Source of the DNA: Paraburkholderia bannensis
Lineage (GTDB): Bacteria > Pseudomonadota > Gammaproteobacteria > Burkholderiales > Burkholderiaceae
Assembly: GCF_014200455.1 (NCBI RefSeq)
Contig: NZ_JACHBW010000034.1
Coordinates: 1-44,384 of the forward strand
Direction of reading: 5' to 3'
DNA: 44,384 bases
This document shows, one piece after another, positions 31,397-39,385 of this stretch. Within the stretch, counting starts at the first letter, position 1. Each line of letters starts with the position of its first letter. Made by a program: the position numbers and the translations under genes. The notes under the pieces are model-generated. The model was not told the origin of the DNA, did no database searches, and saw only the letters and a list, made by a program, of their open reading frames with translations.

Positions 31397-32425
31397 TCAC
31401 GACACGACGTCGCTCAGTGGGCGGCGTGGCGAGGGGCCGTCGGGCGTACCGTGTCCAATGCGCAGCAGGATCTGCGGAAAGGCGGTATTGGGCAGGTCGA
31501 GCAGTGCATTTAACTGCGAACGCAGTTCAACCGATTCAATCGGCTGGTTCAGATAAGAGGCGCAAAGTCCATGAGACGTGAGGACAAGCAGCACGCGTTC
31601 CAGTGCCTCACCCACTGCGAGCCAGGCGTGAGCGTCGTCTATGCCCGTCGCAATGCACAACAATAGAGGCGATCCCGCAGCCAGGTTCCGATGAGTCGCA
31701 GCGACGCCATCGCCGATATCGAACGTTCGCATTGCCGAAGCGGCGAGTGGCGTGGCGAAATCAAGCAGGGCGCCCAGTCCGGCGGCATAGGCTGGCATGC
31801 CGTCGCCTTTTCGGCGCGGATGGATCCAGTTAGCCAGTTCGCGTCGGAAGCCTGGGTTACCGAACTGTCGTCTATCGCCTTCAGCAACGAGATCAGCTAT
31901 TGCCTCGCGCGTGCCCGCATCGCTCGTGCATGCCACGTCGACGCCTTCGGCGACGGCTGCATCGATCAATGCGTTTTCAACTTCCTTCGAAACCGGCTGC
32001 GCAGAAAATGGGCGACGCGTGGTGACCCGAAGTGCAATGGCACTGGCAAGCGGTGCCAGTTCGGCCGCCACGGTTCGATCATTCATCAAACGCACATCTG
32101 CAAGCAGATCAGGATCGAGAGTTGAAGGGAACAGGGTGATTGCATAGCCAATGTCGAGGCTTGCGAGCGCCACGCGTAAATTAAAGAGCGCAGCTCCACA
32201 GCTGATGGTCAGCTCGCGATCGAACGGATCCACGACAGGCAGCGCCCGCAGTCTGTCGGCGCACAGAAGGATCCGGTCGCGGTCGGTAACGAAGCGCCAA
32301 GGCTGGCTGTTATGGCTCGACGGAGCAAGTGTTGCCTGACCCAAGGCGTAACGCAGACTGTCGTCGTTGGGTTCGCTGCGTGGCGCGTCAGATGCGCACG
32401 CCTGCGTAGTATCGAGCATGGTCAT
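31397..32425 (-). CDS. Acg-family nitroreductase-like FMN protein
   Basis: A 342-residue nitroreductase-fold protein. The N-terminal half has APSSHNSQPWRF, the FMN-binding start typical of the Acg type, and the middle has RVTTRRPFS. The C-terminal half has WLAVGEALERVLLVLTSHGLCASYLNQPIE. Its length, about twice a normal nitroreductase, matches the Acg group named from the mycobacterial DosR regulon; some members sequester flavin and may be inactive as reductases. I chose the ATG at 32425 because AGAGG lies 5 bases upstream. The promoter at 32523-32563 has an FNR-like box. The gene is divergent from phaB. Confidence 0.85.
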   Translation of the reverse strand: MTMLDTTQACASDAPRSEPNDDSLRYALGQATLAPSSHNSQPWRFVTDRDRILLCADRLRALPVVDPFDRELTISCGAALFNLRVALASLDIGYAITLFPSTLDPDLLADVRLMNDRTVAAELAPLASAIALRVTTRRPFSAQPVSKEVENALIDAAVAEGVDVACTSDAGTREAIADLVAEGDRRQFGNPGFRRELANWIHPRRKGDGMPAYAAGLGALLDFATPLAASAMRTFDIGDGVAATHRNLAAGSPLLLCIATGIDDAHAWLAVGEALERVLLVLTSHGLCASYLNQPIESVELRSQLNALLDLPNTAFPQILLRIGHGTPDGPSPRRPLSDVVS

Positions 32426-32522
32426 TGGCACCTCTACGATGGCGCGGCGCGCGCCAGGTGTCGATCGCGGGAAACAGGCGGTCCAGAATCATCAATCTGG
32501 AAACGTCCTCAGAATGCGAGCC

Positions 32523-32563
32523 AGTGTAGGGTCGATCGGCCGATTGCAGTTGACCTGAATCAA
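32523..32563 (-). promoter_or_regulatory. FNR-type promoter of the Acg-like gene
   Basis: Box TTGACCTGAATCAA at 32550-32563 and -10-like TACACT (minus strand) at 32523-32528; centres 31 bp apart. The box is identical to that at 22815. Confidence 0.7.
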
Positions 32564-32606
32564 TCCGATCAGATAAGCACACGCAGCCCGACGCGCCCGA
32601 CATCAG

Positions 32607-32647
32607 TTGACGCATATCAATTGCGCGCAGGGAGCCATTCGTATAGT
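32607..32647 (+). promoter_or_regulatory. FNR-type promoter of phaB
   Basis: Box TTGACGCATATCAA at 32607-32620 followed by TTGC, and -10-like TATAGT at 32642-32647; centres 31 bp apart. Confidence 0.7.
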
Positions 32648-32704
32648 AGGGCGATGTTATCCCGAGCCAATTTGTGGCCGGGCCACCGTACGAAGGAGAG
32701 CGCG

Positions 32705-33451
32705 ATGCGCAAAGACCGGGTTGCATTCATCAGCGGCGGCATGGGTGGGCTGGGCGCCGCCATCAGCCGGAGGTTGTATGACGCGGGCCTGACCGTCGTC
32801 GTATCGCATTCGGAGCACAACGACCATGTCGCGACATGGCTGAATCACGAACAGCAAGCCGGGCGGACGTTTCATGCTCTGGAACTCGACGTATCGAACT
32901 ACGATTCGTGCATCGAGTGTGCGCGCAAGGTGCTGGCAAAATTCGATGGCGTCGATGTCCTCATCAACAATGCTGGAATTACCCGCGATGCGAGTTTCCT
33001 GAAGCTGACCAAGCCCGACTGGGATACGGTGCTGCGCACGGACCTCGACAGCCTGTTCAATCTCACGAAGCCATTCCTGCCCGGCATGGTGGAGCAGGGC
33101 TTCGGGCGAATCGTCAATATAGGTTCCGTGAATGGATCACGAGGCGCGTTCGGGCAGACGAACTACGCAGCGGCGAAAGCAGGTATTCATGGATTTACGA
33201 TGTCGCTCGCACTGGAAGTCGCTAAGCGCGGCGTGACCGTCAATACGGTATCGCCCGGCTATCTTGCGACGGCGATGGTGGAAGCAGTGCCGCAGGACAT
33301 CATGAATACGCGAATCCTGCCTCAGATTCCAGTGGGACGCCTGGGGCGACCAGAAGAGGTCGCTTCGCTGATTGCCTACCTCTGTTCCGATGACGGAGCA
33401 TTTGTGACAGGAGCGAATTTTCCTGTCAACGGCGGCATGCATATGCAGTAG
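32705..33451 (+). CDS. phaB: Acetoacetyl-CoA reductase (PhaB-like SDR)
   Basis: A 248-residue short-chain dehydrogenase. The cofactor loop is SGGMGGLGAAI at 10-20, NNAG is present in VLINNAGITRD, and the catalytic Ser, Tyr and Lys are in NIGSVNGSRG and YAAAKAG. The C-terminal NGGMHMQ and overall length match PhaB, which reduces acetoacetyl-CoA with NADPH to (R)-3-hydroxybutyryl-CoA for polyhydroxybutyrate. AAGGAG precedes the ATG at 32705. The FNR-type promoter suggests that the reaction serves as an electron sink when oxygen is short. Other SDR substrates remain possible, since no phaA or phaC gene lies in the window. Confidence 0.85.
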   Translation: MRKDRVAFISGGMGGLGAAISRRLYDAGLTVVVSHSEHNDHVATWLNHEQQAGRTFHALELDVSNYDSCIECARKVLAKFDGVDVLINNAGITRDASFLKLTKPDWDTVLRTDLDSLFNLTKPFLPGMVEQGFGRIVNIGSVNGSRGAFGQTNYAAAKAGIHGFTMSLALEVAKRGVTVNTVSPGYLATAMVEAVPQDIMNTRILPQIPVGRLGRPEEVASLIAYLCSDDGAFVTGANFPVNGGMHMQ

Positions 33452-33495
33452 TCAACTGTGTCGCGTACGGACGGCATGCCCGGCGATCTCTGTGG

Positions 33496-33720
33496 TCAGT
33501 GCGGGCGAGGCACCGACAGCGCTTCACGAAGCGCGGTGGCGAAGCGCTGAAATGCCACCAGGGACCCCGAGACGCTCTGGTACTTTTCGCGCCCGATCTG
33601 GCCGTCGAGCGTGACGAGCATGCCAGCGCTGCGGGCGAGCGTGAGCAGGGATTCAGCGTCATCAGCCGGAATGTTGGGGCGGCTTGCAGTAGTCAGCGGG
33701 TTCATCTGGACGGAGGGCAT
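33496..33720 (-). CDS. Small hypothetical protein next to pfkB
   Basis: A 74-residue protein with DAESLLTLARSAGMLVTLDGQIGREKYQSVSGSLVAFQRFATALREAL, probably helical. I recognise no family. AAGGAG lies 8 bases before its ATG, a good sign that it is translated. It is divergent from pfkB. The composite promoter element at 33814-33859 has the same orientation relative to this gene as the matching element has to the fnr-like gene, so the two may be coregulated. Confidence 0.65.
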   Translation of the reverse strand: MPSVQMNPLTTASRPNIPADDAESLLTLARSAGMLVTLDGQIGREKYQSVSGSLVAFQRFATALREALSVPRPH

Positions 33721-33813
33721 GTCAACGCTCCTTCAAAAGAACGGAGAAAGTCGGGCTTGCTTCGATGTAACCAGTATGGGACGCGCCCGTGTGCGTTCCA
33801 ATGAGCCACAGCT

Positions 33814-33859
33814 GAAACTGGCGTAAGTCCAATGCATTGTTTGTAGGGAATTGCCGACA
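33814..33859 (-). promoter_or_regulatory. Composite promoter element, second copy
   Basis: GAAACTGGCGTA at 33814-33825 lies at a 27-base offset from TTGTAGGGAATTGCCGACA (33841-33859). The dodecamer is identical to that at 12764-12775 and the offset is the same. The dyad TGTAGG-N6-CCGACA is imperfect in one base. It lies upstream of the minus-strand 74-residue gene and just before the pfkB ribosome site. Confidence 0.55.
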
Positions 33860-33872
33860 CAAGGGAGGTAAA

Positions 33873-34835
33873 GTGGCCGAGATCGTGACGCTCACATTGA
33901 ACCCTGCCGTTGACGTCTGGACAGCAGTGGACCGGATTGTCGATACGCACAAGCTGCGCTGCGAGCCCACGCGTTGCTATCCCGGTGGCGGAGGCATCAA
34001 CGTGGCGCGCGTTATCCGACGCCTCGATGGTCAGCAGGCGCGTTGTCGCGCCCTCTACCTTGCCGGCGGAGCGGCAGGCATCAGGCTTGAACAGATGCTA
34101 TCTAACGAACGTATACCGAACCGGCGTTTGCGCATTGCAGGCGAGACGCGCGAGAACTTTTCGGTAATGGAACGCGCGACCGGACGCGAGTTCCGCTTTG
34201 TTTTGCCGGGCCCGTATGTAAGCGAAGAGGAATGGCAGGCAGCGCAAATGGTGCTCGACTCGATTAAAGCCGCCCCGGGTGAGTCTGGCATGCCAGACTA
34301 TTGGGTAATGAGCGGCAGTCTGCCTCCGGGATTGCCACCACAAGCCTACGCAGAACTGGCACGCAGCGCGCGCCTGCGTGGAATGCGCGTAGTGCTGGAC
34401 ACCTCGGGTACGGCGCTCTCCCTTGCACTCGACGCGGGTGTCTACCTCGTGAAACCGAGTCTTTCCGAATTGGCAAGCCTGATGGGAACTCCTTTGTCAG
34501 AGGAATCTGACTGGACGAAGGCCGCACGGCAGATCGTTCACGACGGCCGGGCGCAGATTGTCGCTCTGACGCTGGGCGCGCGTGGTGCGCTGCTCGTTTC
34601 GTCGGAAGAAACAATCCGTCTTCAGGCGCTATCGGTGCCGGTAGCCGGTGCGACCGGCGCGGGCGACAGCTTTCTTGCTGGACTACTTGTCGCTTTGCGG
34701 CGTGGTGACCCATTGCGCGACGCAGCGTGCCTCGCTCAGGCAGCTGCCTCTGCAACCTTGTTGTCGAGTGGCACGGCACTGTGCGATCCCAGCGAAGTGG
34801 CGCGGCTGTGCGCCGACACGCGCAGAGTCGTCTAA
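33873..34835 (+). CDS. pfkB: PfkB-family 6-phosphofructokinase-like sugar kinase
   Basis: A 320-residue ribokinase-family kinase. It opens VTLTLNPAVDVWTAVD, has GGGGINVARVI for sugar binding and PGPYVSEEEW. The C-terminal signature GATGAGDSFLAGLLVAL contains the catalytic Asp and the anion hole. This is the 1-phosphofructokinase/PfkB/LacC type; fructose-6-phosphate or a related sugar phosphate is the likely substrate. Start is the GTG at 33873, behind GGGAGG. A PfkB gene is also part of the mycobacterial DosR regulon, and a minor phosphofructokinase would support glycolysis under anoxia. A usp gene follows 56 bases downstream. Confidence 0.88.
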   Translation: MAEIVTLTLNPAVDVWTAVDRIVDTHKLRCEPTRCYPGGGGINVARVIRRLDGQQARCRALYLAGGAAGIRLEQMLSNERIPNRRLRIAGETRENFSVMERATGREFRFVLPGPYVSEEEWQAAQMVLDSIKAAPGESGMPDYWVMSGSLPPGLPPQAYAELARSARLRGMRVVLDTSGTALSLALDAGVYLVKPSLSELASLMGTPLSEESDWTKAARQIVHDGRAQIVALTLGARGALLVSSEETIRLQALSVPVAGATGAGDSFLAGLLVALRRGDPLRDAACLAQAAASATLLSSGTALCDPSEVARLCADTRRVV

Positions 34836-34891
34836 GTGAACGACCGCGTCAGAGCTTGTTGTGCGGAACAGAGTTTCGCGAGGAGACCACG

Positions 34892-35341
34892 ATGTACGAG
34901 AAGATTGAACTGGCCTATGACGGCAGTGAAACGTCGAAGCAGGCGTTGACCGAGGCACTGAAAATTGCACTCCTGTGCGGCGCTCAACTTCGAATCGCGT
35001 ATGTGCTCGATGTTGTTTCACCGATGAGCGTAGGCATGGATTTGACTTATATGCCTGCGGAGGTGATCGACGCATATCGCGAAGACGCCCTGGCGATGCT
35101 TGAGGCTGCCGGCAGCGAAGCGAAGACGGCAGGCGTGCGCTGTGAGACGCGTTTGCTCGAAGTGCAGGACATGAGCGACGGCGTGGCGCAATGTCTGGAA
35201 CGTGAAGCTTCGAGCTATGGTGCGCAACTCGTCGTGCTGGGCACGCACGGCAGGCGTGGCGTTAAACGCGCGCTGCTCGGCAGTGTCGCCGAGCAGTTTG
35301 TGCGCATCGCTCAATGCCCGGTGTTGCTCGTCCGCGTGTGA
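34892..35341 (+). CDS. Universal stress protein, single domain
   Basis: A 149-residue UspA protein. It begins MYEKIELAYDGSETSKQA, with a Glu and Leu in the first strand where Ile/Val are commoner. It ends with a full ATP-binding loop, LGTHGRRGVKRALLGSVAEQFVRIAQCPVLLVRV. GAGGAG lies close before the ATG at 34892. The frame is open upstream through the end of pfkB, but the ribosome site and family length favour this start. It is probably cotranscribed with pfkB. Confidence 0.92.
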   Translation: MYEKIELAYDGSETSKQALTEALKIALLCGAQLRIAYVLDVVSPMSVGMDLTYMPAEVIDAYREDALAMLEAAGSEAKTAGVRCETRLLEVQDMSDGVAQCLEREASSYGAQLVVLGTHGRRGVKRALLGSVAEQFVRIAQCPVLLVRV

Positions 35342-35397
35342 GCAGCCCAACTATAGCGTGAGATCAGGGCACCGTAGAATCAATCCCAGTGCCCTTT

Positions 35398-35778
35398 TCA
35401 CGTAGTCGTGTCGGCTACAGCTTCCGAGAACCAGGGAACGTCGGCAGAGAGCGCCGCGGCATACGACTCCCAACCGAACTCATAGTGGTCGAAGAGCCAT
35501 TCCCTGACCGGCGAAGCCAGAGCGCTGCGGTCGAGTCTCTCTTCGAGTAACAGCGCTGGCCAGCGATAAAATGCGTGAAGTGCACGCTGTTCAAGTTCGC
35601 GTAGCGGCATGGTCTGTGCGACGTGGTCGAGCAAAGCCATCTGCGCGAGCGACGGATATTTGCGGATCAGTTCGCCGACAAGCTGCACTTCATATTCGTG
35701 TTCCTTCACGGTTGTCAGCATCTCCAGGACGCTGCCAAGCTGCTGCAGCAGCGCCCGGCGCTCAAAGGCATCGTTCAT
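35398..35778 (-). CDS. Hypothetical helical protein
   Basis: A 126-residue acidic, helix-rich soluble protein: MNDAFERRALLQQLGSVLEMLTTVKEHEYEVQLVGELIRKYPSLAQMALLDHV, then REWLFDHYEFGWESYAAALSADVPWFSE. I recognise no family. GGAG lies 8 bases before the ATG. It follows the 35881-36321 gene on the same strand, with hairpin-forming repeats in the 102-base gap. It converges with the usp gene at 34892. Its place in the locus suggests a stress role, which is inference only. Confidence 0.6.
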   Translation of the reverse strand: MNDAFERRALLQQLGSVLEMLTTVKEHEYEVQLVGELIRKYPSLAQMALLDHVAQTMPLRELEQRALHAFYRWPALLLEERLDRSALASPVREWLFDHYEFGWESYAAALSADVPWFSEAVADTTT

Positions 35779-35806
35779 GATTGGTTACTCCACCTGAATC
35801 TCATTT

Positions 35807-35839
35807 CGCCCGACGGATGTGCTCGCGTCCGTTCGGGCG
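35807..35839 (-). terminator. Inverted repeat between two minus-strand genes
   Basis: CGCCCGACGGA (35807-35817) pairs with TCCGTTCGGGCG (35828-35839) with one bulged base. A second dyad, GTGACC 35848-35853 with GGTCAC 35864-35869, follows. No clear T-run is present, so attenuation or RNA stabilisation is as likely as termination. Confidence 0.35.
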
Positions 35840-35880
35840 CGTAGTTTGTGACCTCGGGCTATCGGTCACGGTATGAACGT

Positions 35881-36321
35881 TTAACTGGTGGTATCCGACT
35901 TGAGGCGCAACGTTGGCAACTGCCCCCAGCCGAGCGGCGCGTAGACCATTCCCCCCGCAAGCTCGACCAGTTCGGTAAATCGCTGTATCGTCACGCCTGA
36001 CATGATGTGAATGGGAACACCGCCGAAATAGTTCTCGGAGCGAAGCCACGCTGTCTTCCTCGCGTTAATTTCCTGCACGCTGTAGCTGTGGGCGTGTGCG
36101 CCTTCTTCCGGGCCCAGCAGCGGCCCATCGAAGCCGAGCTTGAGAATCTGATCCGGTTCGTCTGCATAGGGCAGGCCCGACTCGCGCATGTACGGCGCGT
36201 GCTCCCAGCGCTCACCCCATTGCCGGTCGAGCGCGATGCGCGTGAACCACGCCCAGGGCGTGCGGACGTAGCAGAGTCCATAGGCGTTCTGCACTGCGCT
36301 CAAATCAACACGGGCTGACAT
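35881..36321 (-). CDS. Hypothetical protein with FNR-type promoter
   Basis: A 146-residue soluble protein: MSARVDLSAVQNAYGLCYVRTPWAWFTRIALDRQWGERWEHAPYM..., then PEEGAHAHSYSVQEINARKTAWLRSENYFGGVPIHIMSG. I recognise no family. The aromatic-rich N-terminus is distinctive. A Shine-Dalgarno-like AGGATGAAAG precedes the ATG at 36321. A FNR-like box at 36454-36467 lies about 135 bases upstream in the right orientation. It may be a low-oxygen gene of unknown function. Confidence 0.6.
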   Translation of the reverse strand: MSARVDLSAVQNAYGLCYVRTPWAWFTRIALDRQWGERWEHAPYMRESGLPYADEPDQILKLGFDGPLLGPEEGAHAHSYSVQEINARKTAWLRSENYFGGVPIHIMSGVTIQRFTELVELAGGMVYAPLGWGQLPTLRLKSDTTS

Positions 36322-36426
36322 CTTTCATCCTGATCAGATGGGGGCCGGTCAACCTTGTTTCGCGGTCGACAGCTTGCGCGTCCACGCTGCTTCGCTCGGG
36401 CGAACCAGCCGTGGTGTGCATTTATC

Positions 36427-36467
36427 AGTCTCGCTACTCACGGGTGAGCGCGGTTGACCCAGATCAA
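36427..36467 (-). promoter_or_regulatory. FNR-type promoter of the gene at 35881-36321
   Basis: Box TTGACCCAGATCAA at 36454-36467 and weak -10-like GAGACT (minus strand) at 36427-36432; centres 31 bp apart. Confidence 0.55.
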
Positions 36468-36521
36468 CCAGTCCTGGAGCGATAAAGGAAGCCCGGAAAC
36501 CTGGCTCCGATGGGCGGCCAG

Positions 36522-36562
36522 TTGACAGAGATCAGTTGGTGCCACGGCTGCCGGGGTACTGT
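36522..36562 (+). promoter_or_regulatory. FNR-type promoter of usp-adh
   Basis: Box TTGACAGAGATCAG at 36522-36535 and -10-like TACTGT at 36557-36562; centres 31 bp apart. Confidence 0.65.
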
Positions 36563-36606
36563 GATGGTCGTGCGCGCACGACGCGCCGGGCAGCGGAGGC
36601 GATACC

Positions 36607-37062
36607 ATGACAACGACCGCCTATCGAAAAATCTTGCTGGCTGTCGACGGCAGCGGATCGGCACGTCGCGCCGCGCGGGAAGCCATCGCGCTCGCAGCGC
36701 TCGCGCATGCGCATTTACACGTGATGTACGTCGTGCATAAATGGGGTCTTGCGCCGTATTCAGGCTATTACGATCCCGACGCGCTCGGGAGGGTGCTAAG
36801 CGATGAGGGCCGTCAGGCACTGGACGAGGCGAGGCGCTTGGCAATTGGGCAGAACGTTCCGGTTGCCGTCGAGCTTGGCGAAACACTTGGAAAATCCGAT
36901 TCGATTGCCCTGTGTCTGCAACGCTGCGCAATCATACGGGAAGCGGATCTGGTGGTCGCGGGTACGCACGGCAAACGTGGGATAAGCCGGGCGGTTCTGG
37001 GAAGTGTTGCGGAGGAACTTCTTCGCATTTCGCCTTGTCCGGTTTTGATTGTGCGTTGCTAG
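36607..37062 (+). CDS. Universal stress protein, single domain
   Basis: A 151-residue UspA protein. It starts MTTTAYRKILLAVDGSGSARRA and ends with a full nucleotide loop, AGTHGKRGISRAVLGSVAEELLRISPCPVLIVRC. A GGAGG-like site precedes the ATG. Its promoter at 36522 has an FNR-like box. The second alcohol dehydrogenase begins 30 bases after its stop and is probably cotranscribed. Confidence 0.93.
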   Translation: MTTTAYRKILLAVDGSGSARRAAREAIALAALAHAHLHVMYVVHKWGLAPYSGYYDPDALGRVLSDEGRQALDEARRLAIGQNVPVAVELGETLGKSDSIALCLQRCAIIREADLVVAGTHGKRGISRAVLGSVAEELLRISPCPVLIVRC

Positions 37063-37092
37063 CATTGGCAGGACAGGGCTCAGGAGTGATTC

Positions 37093-38079
37093 ATGAGAGC
37101 GATGGTCTTCGATGGTGAAAGTCCGGTCCTTCGTGAAACCCACTTGCCCGATCCATCACCGGGAGAGGGGCAGCTATTGATCGACGTGGCTGCGTGTGGT
37201 GTATGCCGCACCGATCTCCATGTCATCAATGCTGAACTTGAACATCCGAAGCGACCTTTAATTCCCGGCCACGAAATAGTGGGCAGGGTCGCGGCACTTG
37301 GCACCGGCGTTACTGGATTCGCTATTGGCGATCGCGTGGGCGTACCGTGGCTCGGGCATACATGCGGCCGTTGCCGCTTCTGTGTTCATGGTCGCGAAAA
37401 TCTGTGCGACTCGCCAGGATTCACAGGCTACACGATCGACGGCGGCTACGCGACGCGTACTGTCGCGGATGAACGCTATTGCCTTCACTTGCCACGCCAA
37501 TACCGTGACGTCGAAGCTGCGCCATTGCTGTGCGCCGGGCTAATCGGTTTTCGTTCGCTCGTGATGGCGGGTGACGCTGAGCGCATTGGTATTTACGGTT
37601 TTGGTGCCGCGGCCCACGTCGTGGCCCAGGTAGCGCAGCATCAGGGCCGTAAGGTCTACGCTTTCACCCGTCCCGGCGACAACGACGCACAGGAGCTTGC
37701 GCGACGGCTGGGCGTGGCATGGGTCGGCGGCAGTGATGAACAGGCACCCGTTGAACTTGATTCTGCACTGCTGTTCGCACCGGCTGGTGCCCTTGTGCCC
37801 ATCGCATTACACGCACTTGCTAAAGGCGGGACAGTAGTCTGCGGTGGCATTCATATGAGCGACATCCCGTCGTTCCCTTATGCGTGGCTTTGGGGAGAGC
37901 GGCGCATCGTTTCCGTTGCAAACCTGACGCGAGAAGACGGCATCCAATTTATGGACATTGCTGGACAGCACAAGCTGTCGATACAGACTACTGAATATCC
38001 TCTCTCGAGTGCCAACCAGGCGCTCGCTGATCTGCGAGAAGGCAGGCTGACTGGCGCGGCGGTACTGACGATGGATTGA
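37093..38079 (+). CDS. Zinc-binding alcohol dehydrogenase (AdhA-like)
   Basis: A 328-residue MDR oxidoreductase. The catalytic zinc Cys is in ACGVCRTDLHV, with GHEIVGRV after it. The structural zinc site has four cysteines in CGRCRFCVHGRENLCDS. The cofactor loop GIYGFGAAAHVVAQ is a variant with Gly-Phe-Gly. YTIDGGYA is typical of the zinc-binding ADH group that oxidises simple alcohols. It is a different branch from the enzyme at 29231. It lies 30 bases downstream of a usp gene in an apparent FNR-controlled operon and would help balance NADH during fermentation-like metabolism. Confidence 0.9.
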   Translation: MRAMVFDGESPVLRETHLPDPSPGEGQLLIDVAACGVCRTDLHVINAELEHPKRPLIPGHEIVGRVAALGTGVTGFAIGDRVGVPWLGHTCGRCRFCVHGRENLCDSPGFTGYTIDGGYATRTVADERYCLHLPRQYRDVEAAPLLCAGLIGFRSLVMAGDAERIGIYGFGAAAHVVAQVAQHQGRKVYAFTRPGDNDAQELARRLGVAWVGGSDEQAPVELDSALLFAPAGALVPIALHALAKGGTVVCGGIHMSDIPSFPYAWLWGERRIVSVANLTREDGIQFMDIAGQHKLSIQTTEYPLSSANQALADLREGRLTGAAVLTMD

Positions 38080-38116
38080 GCTTGCTGCGTTGATCAATCG
38101 AATGCGTGTGTTGGGC

Positions 38117-39358
38117 TTAGTGCTCGATGGCCCAGACCGCCCAGACAGCCGCGACGATAAATAATTGCCCGGATATCACGATCACCGCGAATGCGCGCGT
38201 GCCTAGAAAAATCGCCACGGCACATTTGGTCAAGGCATTCGACGTCACCGTGACGAGAACGGGAAGTACCGCCTCTTTTGGCGTAATCAGCGATTGAGCC
38301 GCCAGAGACGCAACGGAGGCTGCCGTGGAATGGGCGTCTGCCAGGCCGCCGATAGCTGCGGTGATGGCGATCCCCGCGTTACCAAGCCAACGCGTGAGCA
38401 GCACGCTGGTCAGCGTGAGTATCATGAGCGTCGCGGCGAGGATCAGTGCGGCCTTGATATCGACTGCACGTCCAACCACCATTGCCTCATGGGCTGGACT
38501 CCGGGACGCGAACCACGTCACGACAAGACCGAAGACGAGCGACGCAATGGTGCCAGCCGCGAGCGACGGGCCGAGTGGGAGCAGTAGGGGTTTGAATACG
38601 ACGCCAACGACTGCACATAGCTGGGTGAGTGTTGCTAGGGAGGACAAAGCGGCTGCAGCCGCCATTGGCAGTGGGGTGGCGGGAGACGCTTTGGCGCGGC
38701 GTCCCATCGCGGCTATTGTCGCCACGCTGGAAACAAAACCACCCAGAAGCCCGGCGAAGGCTAGACCAATGCGCGGCCCCAGGGCAACCTGGGAAATGTG
38801 ACCCATGGTGCTGATCAACATTACCAGCACGGCGAATCGCCATACGGTCTGCGGGTTGATGGCGCCGAAGATGTCGACGGCGCGATCGGGCAGCATCGGA
38901 AGAATAACGAGGGCAGACGCCGCGAGCGTTAGCAGATCGAAGACTTCTTCACGTCCCAGTCTGGACGTCACAAAATCGTGCAGTTGTGAGCGGGCGGCGA
39001 GCACGATCGTCAGAATCACGCCCAACGCCGCCGCCAGTGTGGCGTCGGCAACGGCGAGGCCACCCAGCAGCAATGTGGCAATCATCGCTGATTCAGTGGT
39101 CAGTCCCGGATCGTCGCTTGGTCGTAGGTACGCGGCCGTACTGAGTGCGCTCAACGCCAGGGTTGACGCGACCGTGAGCAGCGTGCCGCCCAGGCGCATG
39201 CTGATCGCACCCACGACGGCAATGACAACGAACGTGCGGATGCCTGCCGCCGCGCGCGTTACCCCGGTTCCTTTTCGACGCTCTCGTTCAGCGCCTACGA
39301 GAAGACCGATGCCGAGCGCAACCGCAAAAGGCATGTATTCGGCGCTGGGCGAGTTCAT
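38117..39358 (-). CDS. MgtC/SapB plus DUF4010 integral membrane protein
   Basis: A 413-residue membrane protein with about twelve hydrophobic segments. The N-terminal third matches MgtC (FAVALGIGLLVGAERERRKG, then AAGIRTFVVIAVVGAISMRLGG). The remainder matches the DUF4010 region (LLTLAASALVILPMLPDR, AFAGLLGGFVSSVATIAAMGRRA, IGGLADAHSTAASVASLA). MgtC proteins support growth under low magnesium and inside host cells. DUF4010 proteins are uncharacterised permease-like proteins. The start at 39358 has a modest ribosome site. It converges with the alcohol dehydrogenase and lies 27 bases after the tandem usp gene on the same strand. Confidence 0.85.
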   Translation of the reverse strand: MNSPSAEYMPFAVALGIGLLVGAERERRKGTGVTRAAAGIRTFVVIAVVGAISMRLGGTLLTVASTLALSALSTAAYLRPSDDPGLTTESAMIATLLLGGLAVADATLAAALGVILTIVLAARSQLHDFVTSRLGREEVFDLLTLAASALVILPMLPDRAVDIFGAINPQTVWRFAVLVMLISTMGHISQVALGPRIGLAFAGLLGGFVSSVATIAAMGRRAKASPATPLPMAAAAALSSLATLTQLCAVVGVVFKPLLLPLGPSLAAGTIASLVFGLVVTWFASRSPAHEAMVVGRAVDIKAALILAATLMILTLTSVLLTRWLGNAGIAITAAIGGLADAHSTAASVASLAAQSLITPKEAVLPVLVTVTSNALTKCAVAIFLGTRAFAVIVISGQLFIVAAVWAVWAIEH

Positions 39359-39385
39359 GTCGTCGCTTCCGTGAATCGCACGCGA

